A stretch of 64,000 bases of DNA from Ecdyonurus torrentis (GCA_949318235.1 OX439132.1:45862641-45926640); one strand, 5' to 3'. Numbered from the stretch's first letter, positions 1-12,667 are shown. Notes: a model not told the origin generated them from the sequence alone. Made by a program: numbers and translations.

Positions 1-658
1 AACATTTTAAATTAATTTTCATAATTTGTTTCACATCTCTCCTGAACTCATAACAATCTGGTACATTCAGAGATGTGGGCCTCAAATATACATATTAGAC
101 CTTTATAATGCCCACCCTCCCCTTCTAGAAAGAAAAAAAGAATAAAATTTTCCTTTCCCCAGCTTTGTATGATGATCACAAAACAGACCACTTCTACCCA
201 ATTTCAGATATGTATTTTATTGCTTAATTGACTTTATTATTATTATTCTTTTTTTATTCAAAATTTCTTATTTCATTTCTTTCTCCTACAATCAGTGTAC
301 AAAGCATCTGCCAAGGTTCACATCTACAAAACAATCATCAGACTCTGAAAAATAATCTTTTTTTTTTTAATCGTAACTTTTTATATTTTTGTTGATTTTT
401 TGTCTTGCAATCTCGATAATACATAAATTATCCAGGTAGATTTGTGTCCACAAACTTTGCATGAATTGGATGAATTCTTATCCAAAATCTGGTGTTGAAA
501 ATTATCTGATTATATATATATATATATCCTCTGTACACTATAAAAATCTCTTCTGTAGTTTCACATGTTCTATTCTGCTAAAAATGACATCATGCATCAC
601 ACAAGTCATTGTCTACTTCACAAGTTTTCTCCTCAGTTTGTGAGGCTACAGTAGAGAC

Positions 659-1002
659 CATGGCCAGCTTGGGAGCTAAAAGCCCCGTCCGGAAGAAAAA
701 AGAAAAGACCCGCATCCCAATGGGGGGTCTGGGGGGCGTCAGCCCCCCCTAGTTTGCGCCGCAGGCGAAAATTTTTTAAAAGGGGGCGTGACACATCGAT
801 TTTTGGCTAATTCTGAACTAAATTTTTATTTTTTCACTCTTCCAGAGAAATTAAATTAAAAATTATTCATTAGCAAGCTTTAAATATTTAGAGAACAAAA
901 ATGGATAAATAATAGAAGAAAAAGATACTTCTTCATTAAAGAAATACTTTTATGTGTTTATGTTAGAAATTATTAAGATAAAAAAATGCAAATAAAAAAG
1001 TG

Positions 1003-1074
<72 letters not shown>

Positions 1075-1856
1075 AACGTATAATATATGTAAGTTTATAT
1101 AATTAGAGCTATGAAAAGTTTGATTTTTTTAGAATGGTTGACTTTAAGCCCGAGTTATGCTTGAAATCTTAAATCCGAAAAATGAGCTACAACTTGTTAA
1201 AACTTGATGTTTGAGCAGATATTCAAAAATGAGCTCTCGAACCTATAGCAAAAAAAGCCTGCTTTTCATTGTATACAAAAATAATGATTGTTAATAAAGT
1301 CAAAAGTCGTAAATTATAAATTAAAAGAAAATGTATAATAATAAAAAAAAAAAAAAAAAAAGCTATAAAATTCTAAAGAAATTTGCACGATGGGTTGAAA
1401 TGGGGCTGGCTCGTTCTTGAGCTGAAAGCTCATAATAACCCAGGTCTATTTTTTTTAATTTTTTTTTTAAGGGTACCCTAAGATTTTGGCCCGGGTGGGA
1501 GCTCGAACCGGTTTAAATTGCAGCTACAATATTGTACACATATTATAAAAAAAAAGGAGGAATAATGCTGATGTGAGTCATTGAATTCAGCGCGCGTGGG
1601 GCTTAAATCGTTTATAAGAAAAAATTAATATTAAATTGAAAAGCTTTCAAAATTATAATAATATACAAGAAGTAAAGGGAAGAAACAAAAATACGACAGG
1701 TTTAAAAAATACATTATAATTAAAAGTGACAATTTCAGGAAACAACGATGATCTTTCTTTTTTTTTTTAAACAAAAGTAAAATAAAAAAATTAATAAAAA
1801 ATGTGCGAATTTTTTCACATCAACTTTACACTTCATTTTCTTTTCCTTTTCTTTTC

Positions 1857-1892
<36 letters not shown>

Positions 1893-1983
1893 CTCTCTTT
1901 TTTTTCCCCCAAAATAAAAGGCCTGCAAAAGCAAAGGCCCGGTCTGGGATCCCAGACTAAGGCCTTATGCGAAGCCGGCCCTG
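659..1983. mobile_element. Non-autonomous hAT-like element in intron 6 of gene A
   Basis: The insertion is absent from copy B, where the empty site reads through 'acagtagagacatc'. It is flanked by the 8-bp direct repeat gtagagac (651-658 and 1984-1991). The left end starts CATGGCCAGCTT and the right end, read on the minus strand, starts CAGGGCCGGCTT, an imperfect terminal inverted repeat of the hAT type. The interior has poly(A) runs, a GC-rich hairpin near 725-760 and no transposase-length frame. The 8-bp TSD and CA-GGCC ends are seen; the hAT assignment is by family rule. Confidence 0.75.
1003..1069. repeat. Poly(A) tract
   Basis: An uninterrupted run of about 67 A residues inside the hAT-like insertion. 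It is a homopolymer and its length may be an assembly estimate. Confidence 0.9.
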
Positions 1984-2059
1984 GTAGAGACATAACATGT
2001 GTATGTACGAACTTCAAGTCCATGACAACAACAACAACAAGACAAGGTGGTACACTGAC

Positions 2060-2119
2060 CTTGCAGCGAGGTTTGATCTGCGAGATATGACAAGTCTTCT
2101 TCTTCTTCAGCATCACAGT
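2060..2119 (-). CDS. Gene A exon 6, acidic exon
   Basis: A 60-nt exon with acceptor ...ggcag and donor |gtcagt. It enters and leaves in phase 1. It encodes D-C-D-A-E-E-E-E-D followed by a short S/T/Q segment. Two codons differ from copy B. The exon is short, so its reality depends on phase agreement and conservation between the copies. Confidence 0.65.
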
Positions 2120-4659
2120 CTGCCATCAAACATCAACAATCAGTATTCTCATAATACATGACATATACAGCAGCATATGTAGCAGATACAGGAGGGGGAG
2201 GGGGGGGGTATGTTATATTTAAAAGGTGGACTTTTTTGTAAGTAAAGTGCAGAAATGAAATCAAAGGAAAATATTATATCGTCTTCTTTTAAATAAATAA
2301 AAACACAATATATTTGAAAATTATAACACTCCACAAGACAGAGACCATGATAAACTTGTGATATTTCTCACCTTGCATGTTGGTTGACCCCTGGTCCTCA
2401 GAGAGGTCAAGTAACTCCTCGGGCTCCACCTTGATGTCATCCATCATTAACAAAGCAGAAGCTTCAAGTGACTCTACAGCTAAGCCACATTCAGTCTGTG
2501 GTGCCCACGCCTGCTCAGGCTCAGTCACAATGCTACCACTGGCTTGACTGCATGGTGGCCAAGTGTCTTGAACCATGCTCCCTATGTTGTCAATGGCTGG
2601 CACCCACGACTGCTCAGCATGAGGTGGCTGCTCTACTTGAGAGGTAGTTTGTACAGAGGTGGTCTGCACCTCCTCTAGCTCAGGTGAAGTGGCACGCTTG
2701 GAGACATCACAGTTGTTACTGCGTCTGTGTGTGGCAAAGAGCAAATTGTTGTAATTACAGTTTGTACTTAGCCTTGGTTTATCTCGTCTAATCTTACCTG
2801 GCAATCTTGGCTGGAGGGGGTGTAGGTGGGGGTGGTGCAGGGTGGCTCAATAAAGTCTTAGGTTGTACATCAGTGGTCAGCAGCTCTCCCTCACTTGACT
2901 GAAAACAAATAAAAACAATTTAGACACAAGAAAACCTCGTTACTACAAACTTGATTACTACACAATATTTCAATGATAAACTACAATCTTTGTCCTGATG
3001 AAACGTGCACAATGAAAGCAAAGGAAAACTAAATTTATAACAAAGTTGGATGATAGAATTGTCTTATTACAGTATTGTTTAACAAGTAAAACAAGGTAAA
3101 GAACAATCTAAGTGTTATCACAAATGTCACGACTGACTTTACCATGCTGCAAGTTATGCTGTGTTGTGGAAGTAAACAAATACATTGACTTAACCAGCTC
3201 ACTATTGAGGCTACATGAAGGATCAATGGCCAAACATAATAACTAATGTTAATTTTGTAATAATACGCAACAAGTGATCAATAGTAAATACATGCTTATG
3301 ATTCTCCATAATAAATTTGGGAAGACGGAGATAGGAGAAAACCAGCAAGAAACTATAGTGGGAGGAATTCAATAGTTTGGTGAAAATCTTGCCTTCATTG
3401 ACGTGTGTGTGGGGGGGGGGGGGGGGGGGGAGGGGGAATGGTGTCTGTGTGCTATAAGTATTTTCACCAAACTATGGGACTCTCTTCACTATGGTAAGTC
3501 CCTTGCTGGTTTCCTCCCATTCTTTTCACTCAAATTTATCATACCTAACCACAATGGTTTATTTTCCTTTATATCTGTGTTTATGATATTCATGAGTAAT
3601 TAGGCAGTATAGGCAAGGTTTACCAAGGTAAAATGTAGGTACGTATACCAGAAGTAAAAATAAACATAATAAAAAAGGACACGTGTGTCTTAGTTTCCCC
3701 CAAGTCTTACCTTGTCTTGTGCGGCCAGTCCTGTGACTTTGAGGGCCTCTGCAAGTCTGAGCAGGCCTGCCAAGTCTTCTTGCTGCACTGTCACTTCTCC
3801 TGCAAAACACAAATATTTAATGACTGAGCCCAGTGAAGTAAACACAAGTTTGCTTGTCACTTCAAAGTCAAGTGCATTGTCTCAATATTGTAAAGTACAT
3901 TATTTATACCACTCTGGCATGGGGGGGGGGGGGGGAGGGACTTACAAGGCTGTTGTGAATTGTTTTGCCCACAGCTGCTAGTAACCCCCTCCTCCACCGT
4001 GACTCTGGCCAAGGTCAAGTACTTTGTCACCCTGTACATTGAAGTGTCAGACAAGTGCATGCATGTCAAGTGCAATGTTTTCTCCAGCTGCACTATGTAC
4101 TGCAAATGTTCATGCAGACAAAATAATGCAGTAGTTTTCTTGTAGCTGACAAGTGCATCACTTACACTTACAAGCACAGCCAGCTAGCTCTCACACATGC
4201 AGGACATTGGCAGCCACAAAGTTACCTGGGCAGTTGTCAACATTGAGCATGCGGACAATACAAAAATATTGCTACACTAAACTGCAACTAACATGTGTAT
4301 ACATACCATTGTACATGAAGTCCACCAAGGCCTCAAGTTTTGCCAGCTCCACATCTTGCAGGAACACAATGGGCTGCTGCCAAGGCTGCAACTGTAATCA
4401 TAAAATTATGTATTGTATAGATATACATAAGTTGTCACTCACATGGCAGCTAGCCTGGTTTGACGTGGACACTTACCTTGAAGAGAGACCTGAAGTGTGG
4501 ACTGCAGGCAGCCAGCACAGTCTTGTGTGCCTGGATATATTGTCCCTGGCAGGCAAGGGTCACGTCCACCAGATCTCCACTGGACAGCAAGTCACGCAGT
4601 CCTCGGCTCAGACCAAACTTCTCACATTTCAACGTCAGCTGACTCATGCTCAAGCTGCT
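2060..4659 (-). CDS. BTB-domain transcription factor gene A, exons 1-6 (partial gene)
   Basis: This is the minus-strand paralogue of gene B. Exons are 4477-4659 (ATG at 4645-4647), 4307-4391, 3711-3799, 2798-2898, 2372-2724 and 2060-2119, all with GT-AG borders and compatible phases. Exons 1-3 encode a complete BTB/POZ fold of the tramtrack/bab type (DLVDVTLACQGQ, AHKTVLAACSPHFRSLF, then PIVFLQDV and ALVDFMYNGEVTV). Such domains mediate dimerisation of nuclear zinc-finger regulators. Exon 4 is proline-rich, exon 5 rich in T/S/E/Q, and exon 6 acidic (run of four E). In gene B a repeat exon and a zinc-finger exon follow; the matching exons of A would lie left of position 1. Exon 1 protein is identical to B, and exon 5 differs at about six residues. 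Splice sites are predicted by eye. Confidence 0.82.
2372..2724 (-). CDS. Gene A exon 5, T/S/E-rich linker
   Basis: A 353-nt exon with acceptor ccacacacag and donor |gtgaga. It begins RRSNNCDVSKRATSP and ends STNMQ. It contains no recognised domain; the composition (E, T, S, Q, P) looks like a disordered linker between BTB and fingers. It differs from copy B at a few residues only, for example VEPEE versus VEHEE. Confidence 0.8.
2798..2898 (-). CDS. Gene A exon 4, proline-rich linker
   Basis: A 101-nt exon with acceptor tttgttttcag and donor |gtaaga, running from phase 0 to phase 2. It encodes SSEGELLTTDVQPK and then a proline-rich run (HPAPPPPTPPPAK). Confidence 0.78.
3711..3799 (-). CDS. 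Gene A exon 3, end of BTB domain
   Basis: An 89-nt exon with acceptor gttttgcag and donor |gtaaga. It encodes EVTVQQEDLAGLLRLAEALK and then VTGLAAQDK. This is the usual last helical part of tramtrack-type BTB domains, in which V-x-Q-x-x-L precedes L-x-x-A-E-x-L-x-V-x-G-L. Confidence 0.85.
4307..4391 (-). CDS. Gene A exon 2, central BTB segment
   Basis: An 85-nt exon with acceptor tgattacag and donor |gtatgt, running from phase 0 to phase 1. It encodes the PIVFLQDVELAKLEALVDFM and YNG segment typical of BTB strand and helix 4-5. Confidence 0.87.
4477..4659 (-). CDS. Gene A exon 1, BTB start
   Basis: The ATG at 4645-4647 opens 57 codons ending ...HFRSLFK at donor |gtaagt. An upstream acceptor (tttgccag) at 4660-4661 suggests a non-coding first exon further right. 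I chose this ATG because BTB proteins of this class begin a few residues before the (K)-C-E-K-F-G segment. The protein is identical in copy B (25305-25487). Confidence 0.85.
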
Positions 4660-5690
4660 CTGGCAAACATAACATCAATAAATTACTGAAATAAAAGTAT
4701 GCATATTATATACCTCAATATATTTTATCTATCGTACAGTAAACTGGGGCAAGCAAAATCTCAGGGAATATCAATAATGTACAAGTTTATTTCTTTTTCC
4801 TACAAATCAGTATGTATATGTATGTACACATAATGCATCTGCTAAGATTGTAACATCAATTTTGTTTACCTTTTTTCTTTTTATATTTTCTTTGAAAGCT
4901 TATAATAGAAGAAGCATGACAGTTATATCATGAGAATAAGTAACCGGACATCATTGGAGCAGCAACAATGAGAATGGTGACTGGTGACTGGTGATCGTTT
5001 AAAAATATAAAAATATTTTTGTAAATCCGCGCAAGTCAAACAAATTATCAGAACTATTGCTTAATACTGAATTAAAATATTATGTTAGTATTTAGTATAT
5101 TCATTGACAGTTTAATTGACAATTAGTACAAAAAGCACAGCTAAATTTCTTGTTTTCATTTGGCCAACATTTGGCATCTGTTTGGAAACAAAACACATGC
5201 GAAATGCAAATGCGTTAGAAGTTTTTGCGCGGGAGAATTACTTTTGAAATAATTTTTTCGCTAAAAAATAAAACATACGTTTTACGAAGTATTTTATTTT
5301 GCATTATTTTGAATTTAAAAGAACTATATAAATCTGTATCCTCAACCTCGTAATCAGAGATATGTAAATTTAATAGATAATGATTTTATTTTAGAATTAT
5401 ATTATTGCAGAAATAATCATACATTTTACATTCTTTCAGTTTTATTCTGTAATATGTTGTACAGTTGTACAGTGTGTTTTATCATAAATGGCACAATTTG
5501 AAATGCCTCTCTTCAGTCCCAGTATAATAGATCAGAAAATTCAATAAAAAAGTAGACAATATTAAAAAAAAAAAAATCGAACAATATTAGAGATAAATAA
5601 TAAAAATACAAGAAATGGTGACCATAAAACGCCCTTGAATTTTTTACGCGTTTTTAAAAGCTATTTTGACATGTCGTCCATGCCAACATT
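4660..5690. other. Upstream flank of gene A, no gene seen
   Basis: AT-rich sequence shared with copy B (25488-26244) as far as about 5428, then unique. It might hold a 5'UTR exon or promoter of gene A, but no TATA-Inr pair or coding signal stands out. Confidence 0.5.
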
Positions 5691-6182
5691 ATGTTAAATC
5701 ACTCAATAACATGGGCCTATATATAGTAAATGATTCATATTATACTCATATTGGCAGTTTGAAAATATGAAGCAATATTTTTGAGAGCATATTGAATTTA
5801 GTATCTCAAAAGTATAATGTGAGTAAATAAAATAAATCATTTTGCCAGTTTAAAACCACTATGAAATATTTTTGGGAGCATTAATGTTGTAAATATGTTG
5901 AATTAGCATCTCAAGTATGTGAGAAAAATAACATTAACAAAAAATTAATCGATTTCCCAAAGAAAATTGGCTTAAATGAAGTTTGTCCTATGCTGATCAA
6001 TGTTATTCACTACTCCAGTATGGCCTCCAAGCGCAATAAATATGACGTCATCCACATATACACCCTATAACAAAAAATAACCAATTTCCCAAAGAACGAA
6101 TTTTGTCCTCTGCTGAGAAATTTTGGTTCATTAATCCAGTATGACGTGAAAGCACATTCAGTATGACATCATGCGCAGACAA
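5690..6182. mobile_element. GGGT-ended MITE, subfamily A, composite or rearranged copy
   Basis: The stretch to about 6068 matches the subfamily A copy at 58707-59008: 'cccaaagaaaattggctt', then 'gaagtttgtcctatgctga', then 'tggcctccaagcgcaataaa', TGACGTCA and acaccctata. A second, partial copy follows at about 6063-6182. An internal segment is repeated at the left, so the copy is rearranged. Confidence 0.65.
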
Positions 6183-6664
<482 letters not shown>

Positions 6665-7064
6665 TGTTGTGTGTTATTTTTTATCGTCAAAACAAGCAGC
6701 GAGTGAAAGCCCAGGGTCTTATAGAAGGTAAGACTACAATGAATTTTTATCATCATGACACCTCGATTGATATTTAAATTTTCAAACATATATATATATA
6801 TATATACAGGGTCGGACTGGTCATTTAAGTTGGTCAGGAATTCCTGACCGGGCCCCCCTGGTCTGGGGGCCCTTTGCTCGCTAATAAACAAAAATGAAAA
6901 GAAGAAAAAAAAAAAAAAAAAAAGGGAGAAGAAGAAAAAGAAAGTTGAAAGGAAAAGAGTTAAAAAAAAAAAAAAAATCCCATCAAATTACACACATACT
7001 TATTATTTGTTTCACATCTTAATTATTTACTATATTAACTTATTTCAATTAATGCCCAAGAACT

Positions 7065-8139
7065 ATATCGACTCAATCAAATAGTAACCTCGAATCTTAG
7101 ATTTTGATGTTTTCAAGTTTACAGTAGCACTGTAGCTCAGAAAAAATTTACAAAAAATTAACATTTATTTTATCCTAAGACACATGTATTGCACATTACT
7201 TCAGCTCAGTTTCAAACTTTGCCAACTGGTGGTGTCTTTGTAATTAACTAATTAGTAACAAAAAATTATTTTTTTTGTGTAATTTTGAAAACAATGATTT
7301 GAAAAGTGCATTTCCTCTGAAAGTACATGAGATAAAAATTTCAAACTCAAACAACCAATAAAGGAAATATTGATTATTCATGCCATGCATACAAAAAAAA
7401 ATTGCAACCAACCCCTTTGCCAAAATATGCAAAAAACGTAACTTTGAAACTACAAGGGTTTAGAAGCTGAAAATTAGTTTAGAGCCATAAATTTGTATTG
7501 GTCAAATGATTTGATACTTTAATTGAAATAACCTTAAAATAACCCCAAATTATGATGTAAAATTCTTGAGAGCGCCTAATAAATGCAGCCCGCAGCACAA
7601 TCAGCCTGTAAAATGCAACCCAGAGTACATATACTTTTTAAATAAATATATATTTCCTCGCACAAATAACTTCACAAAATAATTTGAATGGTTTCATATT
7701 ACCAATACACAATTCTACCCCTAAAGTGGATTTTCAGCTTTAAAACCTTTGTAGTTACAAAGTTACGTTTTTTGCATTTTTTGGCAAAGGGGTTGGTTGC
7801 AATTTTTTATTGAATGCATGGCATGAATAATCAATATTTTCTTTATTGGTTGTTTGAATTTGAAATTTTTATCTCATGTACTTTCAGAGGAAATGCACTT
7901 TTCAAATCATTGTTTTCAAAATTACACAAAAAAAATAATTTTTTGTTACTAATTAGTTAATTACAAAGACACCACCAGTTGGCAAAGTTTGAAACTGAGC
8001 TGAAGTAATGTGCAATACATGTGCCTCAGGATAAAATAAAAGTTAATTTTTTGTAATAATTTTCTGAGCTACAGTGCTACTGTAAACTTGAAAACATCAA
8101 AATCTGAGATACGAGGTTACTATTTGATTTAGTCGATAT
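7065..8139. repeat. Long inverted repeat nested in the hAT-like element
   Basis: The arm at 7065-7507 is the reverse complement of 7695-8139 with scattered mismatches. An example is 'ggcaaaggggttggttgcaa' on one side and its complement on the other. Arms are about 440 bp and the spacer about 190 bp. Apparent ORFs (7244-7432) lie in the arm and look non-coding. Confidence 0.82.
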
Positions 8140-8329
8140 GAACTATTCTCTTACCTCAACACCTTCACAAACCTAGGTTAATTTATTTTCCAGTATTCAA
8201 CCTTTAAGATTTCTCTTTTTTTTCCCTTATCTACGAGACATTACAAAGTATAATTATGCAAAATTGACTGAAATATTTGATTCATACACTAAAAAATATT
8301 AACCATCGTATCGCAAAAAAAATATATAT

Positions 8330-8332
<3 letters not shown>

Positions 8333-8364
<32 letters not shown>
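8333..8364. repeat. (GA)n microsatellite
   Basis: About 16 GA units inside the hAT-like element. Confidence 0.95.
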
Positions 8365-8369
<5 letters not shown>

Positions 8370-8394
8370 AGTGGAAGAAAAAATATCAAGCTGT

Positions 8395-8630
8395 TACCTA
8401 TTACAGAACAAAGAGGAATACCAAGAAATTTTAAGGGGTATTTTTCATAAAAACATTCTATAAAAGAGGACATATTGTCCTAAATCGATAAATATGTGAA
8501 TTTTTTAATTTTTAGTTCATTTAGTATTTTGCGAGTTCATTTAGTATTTTTAATTAATTTTTAAAAGACGCAAAATGACCTCACAATGATTGGCAGCTTT
8601 TTCCTATGCCCAGACATATAAAAGTTATCA
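8395..8630 (-). repeat. Dispersed repeat family I, copy 1
   Basis: In reverse orientation this matches 38085-38300 and 40968-41245. Shared landmarks are 'gacaatgtcctcttttagaa'-like and 'aaattcacatat'-like segments followed by a poorly conserved tgac(c/g)tca. The class is unknown. Confidence 0.5.
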
Positions 8631-9280
8631 AACATTACGTTATTTTTCAAATTTCTGAAATTCGATACATTTTTCTCATTTAGAATATGATTTTTTTTTT
8701 CTGATTCAAATTCCTTATTGATGCTGGCTATAATTTAAAAAGAAACAAATAAAGTTATGGTTTATATTTAAAGATTAAGCTGCATGGATCCAAACAAATA
8801 TCACGCTATAAGTTTTGCATGTGATACTATAATTATTTCAAAAATAAAAGTTGCACACATTTGAATTTATGTTGATTAATTAAATAAAATATTACGTTAC
8901 AATTTTATGTAAATTTAAGTAAAATATATGACATTTACTAAATTAATAGATAATATTTCGTTCTTTTATATTTTTTGTTTATTTTTTACTCTCTTTCATC
9001 GTATATTAACATTATGCAAAATTGTTATTTAAATTATTTCTTTACTGAAAAAACTGAAAAAAACAGTTTTTTTTTTTTTTTTTTTTGCAAAAACAAAGAA
9101 ATAATAAAAGTACCCTTTTTAACTGATTTTTTCCTCAAAAAAGGGGCGTGCCTTAAAAAATTTCCGGGGGGCTTCGCCCCCCGGACCCCCCTTTACTGGG
9201 GGGGCTACGCCCCCCCCAGACCCCCCCAGTGGGCCCTCTCTGGTCTCTTCCTGAGTGGGCCTTTTCGAGCCAGTCCGACC

Positions 9281-9283
<3 letters not shown>

Positions 9284-9318
<35 letters not shown>
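9284..9318. repeat. (TA)n microsatellite
   Basis: Right remainder of the TA tract into which the hAT-like element inserted. Confidence 0.9.
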
Positions 9319-9322
<4 letters not shown>

Positions 9323-9412
9323 CATATATGGACTATATATGAAACTTTCAACACTTGTTCTTGACCACCAATGGTTGATTTTTAGAAGCGGTACCCCGAG
9401 ATACTTCCGTCA

Positions 9413-10343
9413 GGTCAACCCCTGGTGACCTTACAAGGTCCAATTTTGACTCATTTGGTTTTTATTTTTTCTCGAAAAAAATATTGTGTGTATCAAATTG
9501 ATTTTTTCACCAGGTGATGGAGGAATAAATTATTTATTATTATGAATTTTTTCAAAATGCAGTGTTGCATAATTTTGCAACAGTGATGCCAAACGTAAAC
9601 GAAGTCAACAAAATGCATAATTTTTCTTCAGCAAAAGTGATTAAAAGTTGAAAAATAAAAAAGAGTAAAAATGAAGTTTCAATGTTTAATACTATGCATT
9701 AACATTATAGCAATATAATTAAAATAATATTTCCGAATTTGAATATAAACTTTAATATTTTTTCAGTATTTTCCTAGTTGCGAGATTTTGAACCTGCGAC
9801 TCTCTCGCTCTCAAAACAATAGCAAAAGGCACGGACTTTTCTATCATTTTTATTTTAGATTATTTATTATTTATAAAAAGAATTACACAGAAAGAAAAAA
9901 TTAATGAAAAATGAATGAATGAAGTCCGTGACTTGCTATTGTTTTGAGAGCGAGAGTCGCAGGTTAAAAAACTCGCAACTAGGAAAATACTAAAAAAATA
10001 TTAAAGTTTATATTCAAATTCGGAAATATTATTTTATTTATATTGCTATAATGTTAATGCGTAGTGTTAAACATTGGAACTTCATTTTTACTCTTTTTTT
10101 ATTTTTCAACTTTTAATCACTTTTGCTGAAGAAAAATTATGCATTTTGTTGACTTCGTTTACGTTTGGCATCACTGTTGCAAAATTACGCAACACTGAAT
10201 TTTGAAAAAATTCATAATAATAAATAATTTATTACTCCATCATCTGGTGAAAAAATCAATTTGATACACACAATATTTTTTTCGAGAAAAAATAAAAACC
10301 AAATGAGTCAAAATTGGACCTTGTAAGGTCACCAGGGGTCACC
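9413..10343. mobile_element. Foldback element, arms about 438 bp with a 54-bp loop
   Basis: The sequence from 9413 (ggtcaacccctggtgacctt) to about 9850 is reverse-complementary to 9905-10343 with few mismatches. Both arms include 'gagagcgagagtcgcaggtt' or its complement. The loop is only about 54 bp. No coding capacity was seen. Its right end coincides exactly with the start of the finger-exon duplication unit at 10344. Confidence 0.85.
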
Positions 10344-10511
10344 AACTAAATACTGTTGAAAACTTTTTATGGTCTCTATTTTATTTCGTCTACAGCATAA
10401 ATGCGTTAATATTTTAAAAAATTGTCAAATTTTAGACTTCTTCTTTAAACTAATTTGATAATTAAATAAATTATTTAATTAAAACTTTCAGATTCAGAAA
10501 GGGTTATTTTC

Positions 10512-10544
<33 letters not shown>

Positions 10545-10631
10545 GCTAATATTTAGATAAGAAAAGGTTGTATCCTGCAGTGCTGGCAACCAGTTGGTCA
10601 CTTGTGCGCCACAATTAGCCTACCTGTCAGG

Positions 10632-10734
<103 letters not shown>

Positions 10735-11149
10735 CCTCACTACTTTTTTGCCCATGAAGAGATATTTTTTAACACGCACGGTACGGCAAGGTATTCGAAG
10801 CTGAGCTTTGAACAGAAATATAATATGTTTACGAAAAAAAAAAAAAAAAAAAAAGAAAAAAGGAAGAAAAAAGAAAGAAAAAAAGGAAAAGGGGCTCAAA
10901 CGAATTGTTGCATTATATATTCCACCACATAATTTAAAGAGCTTTTAGTTTCTTTAGGTTTAAGGTGCTTGTCAGTTAAATTAAATTGCAAATCTCCTTA
11001 ACTTTCACTACTTTGACATTTTTGAATTGATTTTTATTAAAAACGTTGAAAACTTGCAATTCATAATAGATTAAAAAGTAAAAGCAAGTAAATTGCTTTA
11101 CTATGATTCCAATTATGCATTGAGATGTTGATGCGGACACTTACTTATT

Positions 11150-11400
11150 TTCTCTGTTGCACCGACTGCAAGTGTTTTTAGCTGCCCAAAAAAATAATAC
11201 GCATTCATTGGTTGATCTTGTTTTTTGAGCAGATAAAAGTGAGTCGCATGTTGAGAACTTTTTTTTTTGTGTGTGTGTGTGTGACTTTTTGTTCATTCTT
11301 GTCAGGTCCAAAGTTCCAAACGAAAAAATAACAATAGTCAACCATATTTATAACGTAGTAAACAGGTAATGATGTCAAGATCAGATGTTTTTAACAAACG
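11150..11400 (+). repeat. Dispersed repeat family H, copy 1
   Basis: The block from 'gctgcccaaaaaaataatac' through 'gtaaacaggtaatgatgtca' recurs at 14640-14870 and, inverted and more diverged, at 45510-45735. The first two share a duplication; the third shows the sequence is a dispersed repeat. Confidence 0.65.
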
Positions 11401-11573
11401 AAATTTTCACAGCTGGCACAAAAGTTGTGTGTTGTTTATAGACAAAGACAAGTGTTTTTAATGAATAAATAAGTAAATAAATTATAACTCAAAAGTAAAC
11501 TTTTGTGTTGTTCCCATATAAAATATTTTATATTATTAAAATATACTTCATTATGCAGTAATGAAGTACGCAT

Positions 11574-11575
<2 letters not shown>

Positions 11576-11606
<31 letters not shown>
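11576..11606. repeat. (GA)n microsatellite
   Basis: About 15 GA units, absent from the matching position of unit 2 near 15050. Confidence 0.95.
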
Positions 11607-11609
<3 letters not shown>

Positions 11610-12391
11610 GGCGCAGTAAAAAAGAAAGTAAACAACGCGCACTTTTTCAATAAGGGATTGCCTGCTGCCTGAAAACATGACCCAATTATCTTAGACTTGA
11701 ATGATTGTGATAACTCGCTTGGTATCCTCATTATTTCAGATATTGTTATTGTTACTTATCATTTTAGATGTTAGTTTTATAACAAATCATGCATATGTCT
11801 TTTTTCAACAAAATTCTAACGAGATTTTGAACTGCCTTGATTTAAAAGTAATGAACAGTAACATAATGTTTTTTATTTTAATACATTTTCCATCAAAATC
11901 TCACTAGAACTTTGATCAAAAAAGAGATAATGCATGATATTTAATACAACTAAGATCTGAAATAAATTTGATTCACTGTGACTGTTACTTCGTCAATATC
12001 AAAATCATTGACACAAAAGATAATAGGGTCGTGCTTTCAGGTAGCAGGTAATTCTTTCTATTGGAAAATGCTCTTTGTACCTTTTTTTTGTAGTTTTGAT
12101 GGAGCTCTTTAAGAGAATTAACCAAAAATTGATTTTGCATCAAAATTAATATCGAGCACCAGACTTGGGTTGAATAGATGGTGCTTTGAAATTTAAAATG
12201 CAATACGCCTCACAACTTCTGTTAGTCAATAGTCTCTAGGCACATTATTAATGTGTCATTAAAATTAAAAAAATAATAATAATAATAATAATTAAATGAA
12301 ACATCTTCTTGAGATTTCAGTATTTAATGTTATGAAACATTTCTAGAATAATTTTAGAACTTACAATACTGTTACACTTCATTTCTTATTG

Positions 12392-12397
12392 TTTATT
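12392..12397 (-). terminator. Candidate poly(A) signal for finger exon 1
   Basis: AATAAA on the minus strand about 270 bases past the stop codon at 12668. The same motif sits at the matching place (16920-16925) behind finger exon 2. Confidence 0.45.
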
Positions 12398-12667
12398 ATA
12401 ATGTATATGTGTTATATGTATTATACACATAAACATACAGCACAATAAATTGTGTTATAAATGCAAGATTCACACAGTAATGCTACAGAACACTAGTAAG
12501 ACTATTTTGAAAAAAAAAAGTGCAATTATAACAGCGCTGAAAAGTGAGAACATGATATAAAAATTGTTTGTTTTTCTTAGGTTCTGACTTTGAAGAAAAC
12601 AAATTTAAACCAGCCACATTTTAGTTACTGTAAATTTATAAATGTTACAAATTGTTAGGTGGCATCA

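Larger units (their letters stand above)
1..5428. repeat. Segmental duplication copy A (BTB cassette A)
   Basis: This block matches 20930-26244 through exons, introns and flanks, and probably continues left of the window. It carries exons 1-6 of BTB gene A on the minus strand. The main differences from copy B are a hAT-like insertion at 659-1983, absence of the LINE found in B, and different G-run lengths. Homology stops near 5428, just past a shared 'tgcagaaataatcat' stretch. Intron similarity is as high as exon similarity, which suggests a recent duplication. The right boundary is approximate because it was aligned by eye. Confidence 0.85.
6807..9283. mobile_element. hAT-like element, 2.48 kb, inserted in a TA microsatellite
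   Basis: The left end reads CAGGGTCGGACTGGTC and the right end, on the minus strand, CAGGGTCGGACTGGCTC, giving a strong TIR. Both ends abut TA repeats, consistent with an 8-bp tatatata duplication. GC-rich subterminal hairpins occur at 6850-6875 and 9160-9235. No transposase frame was found. The interior hosts a long inverted repeat (7065-8139), a GA repeat and a family I fragment, so it is a nested composite. Confidence 0.75.

Noticed and set aside
4153..4689. 178-residue plus-strand frame over the BTB exons, also at 24981-25517
   Set aside because: Antisense shadow of BTB exons 1-2 and the intron; the splice-compatible minus strand explains it.
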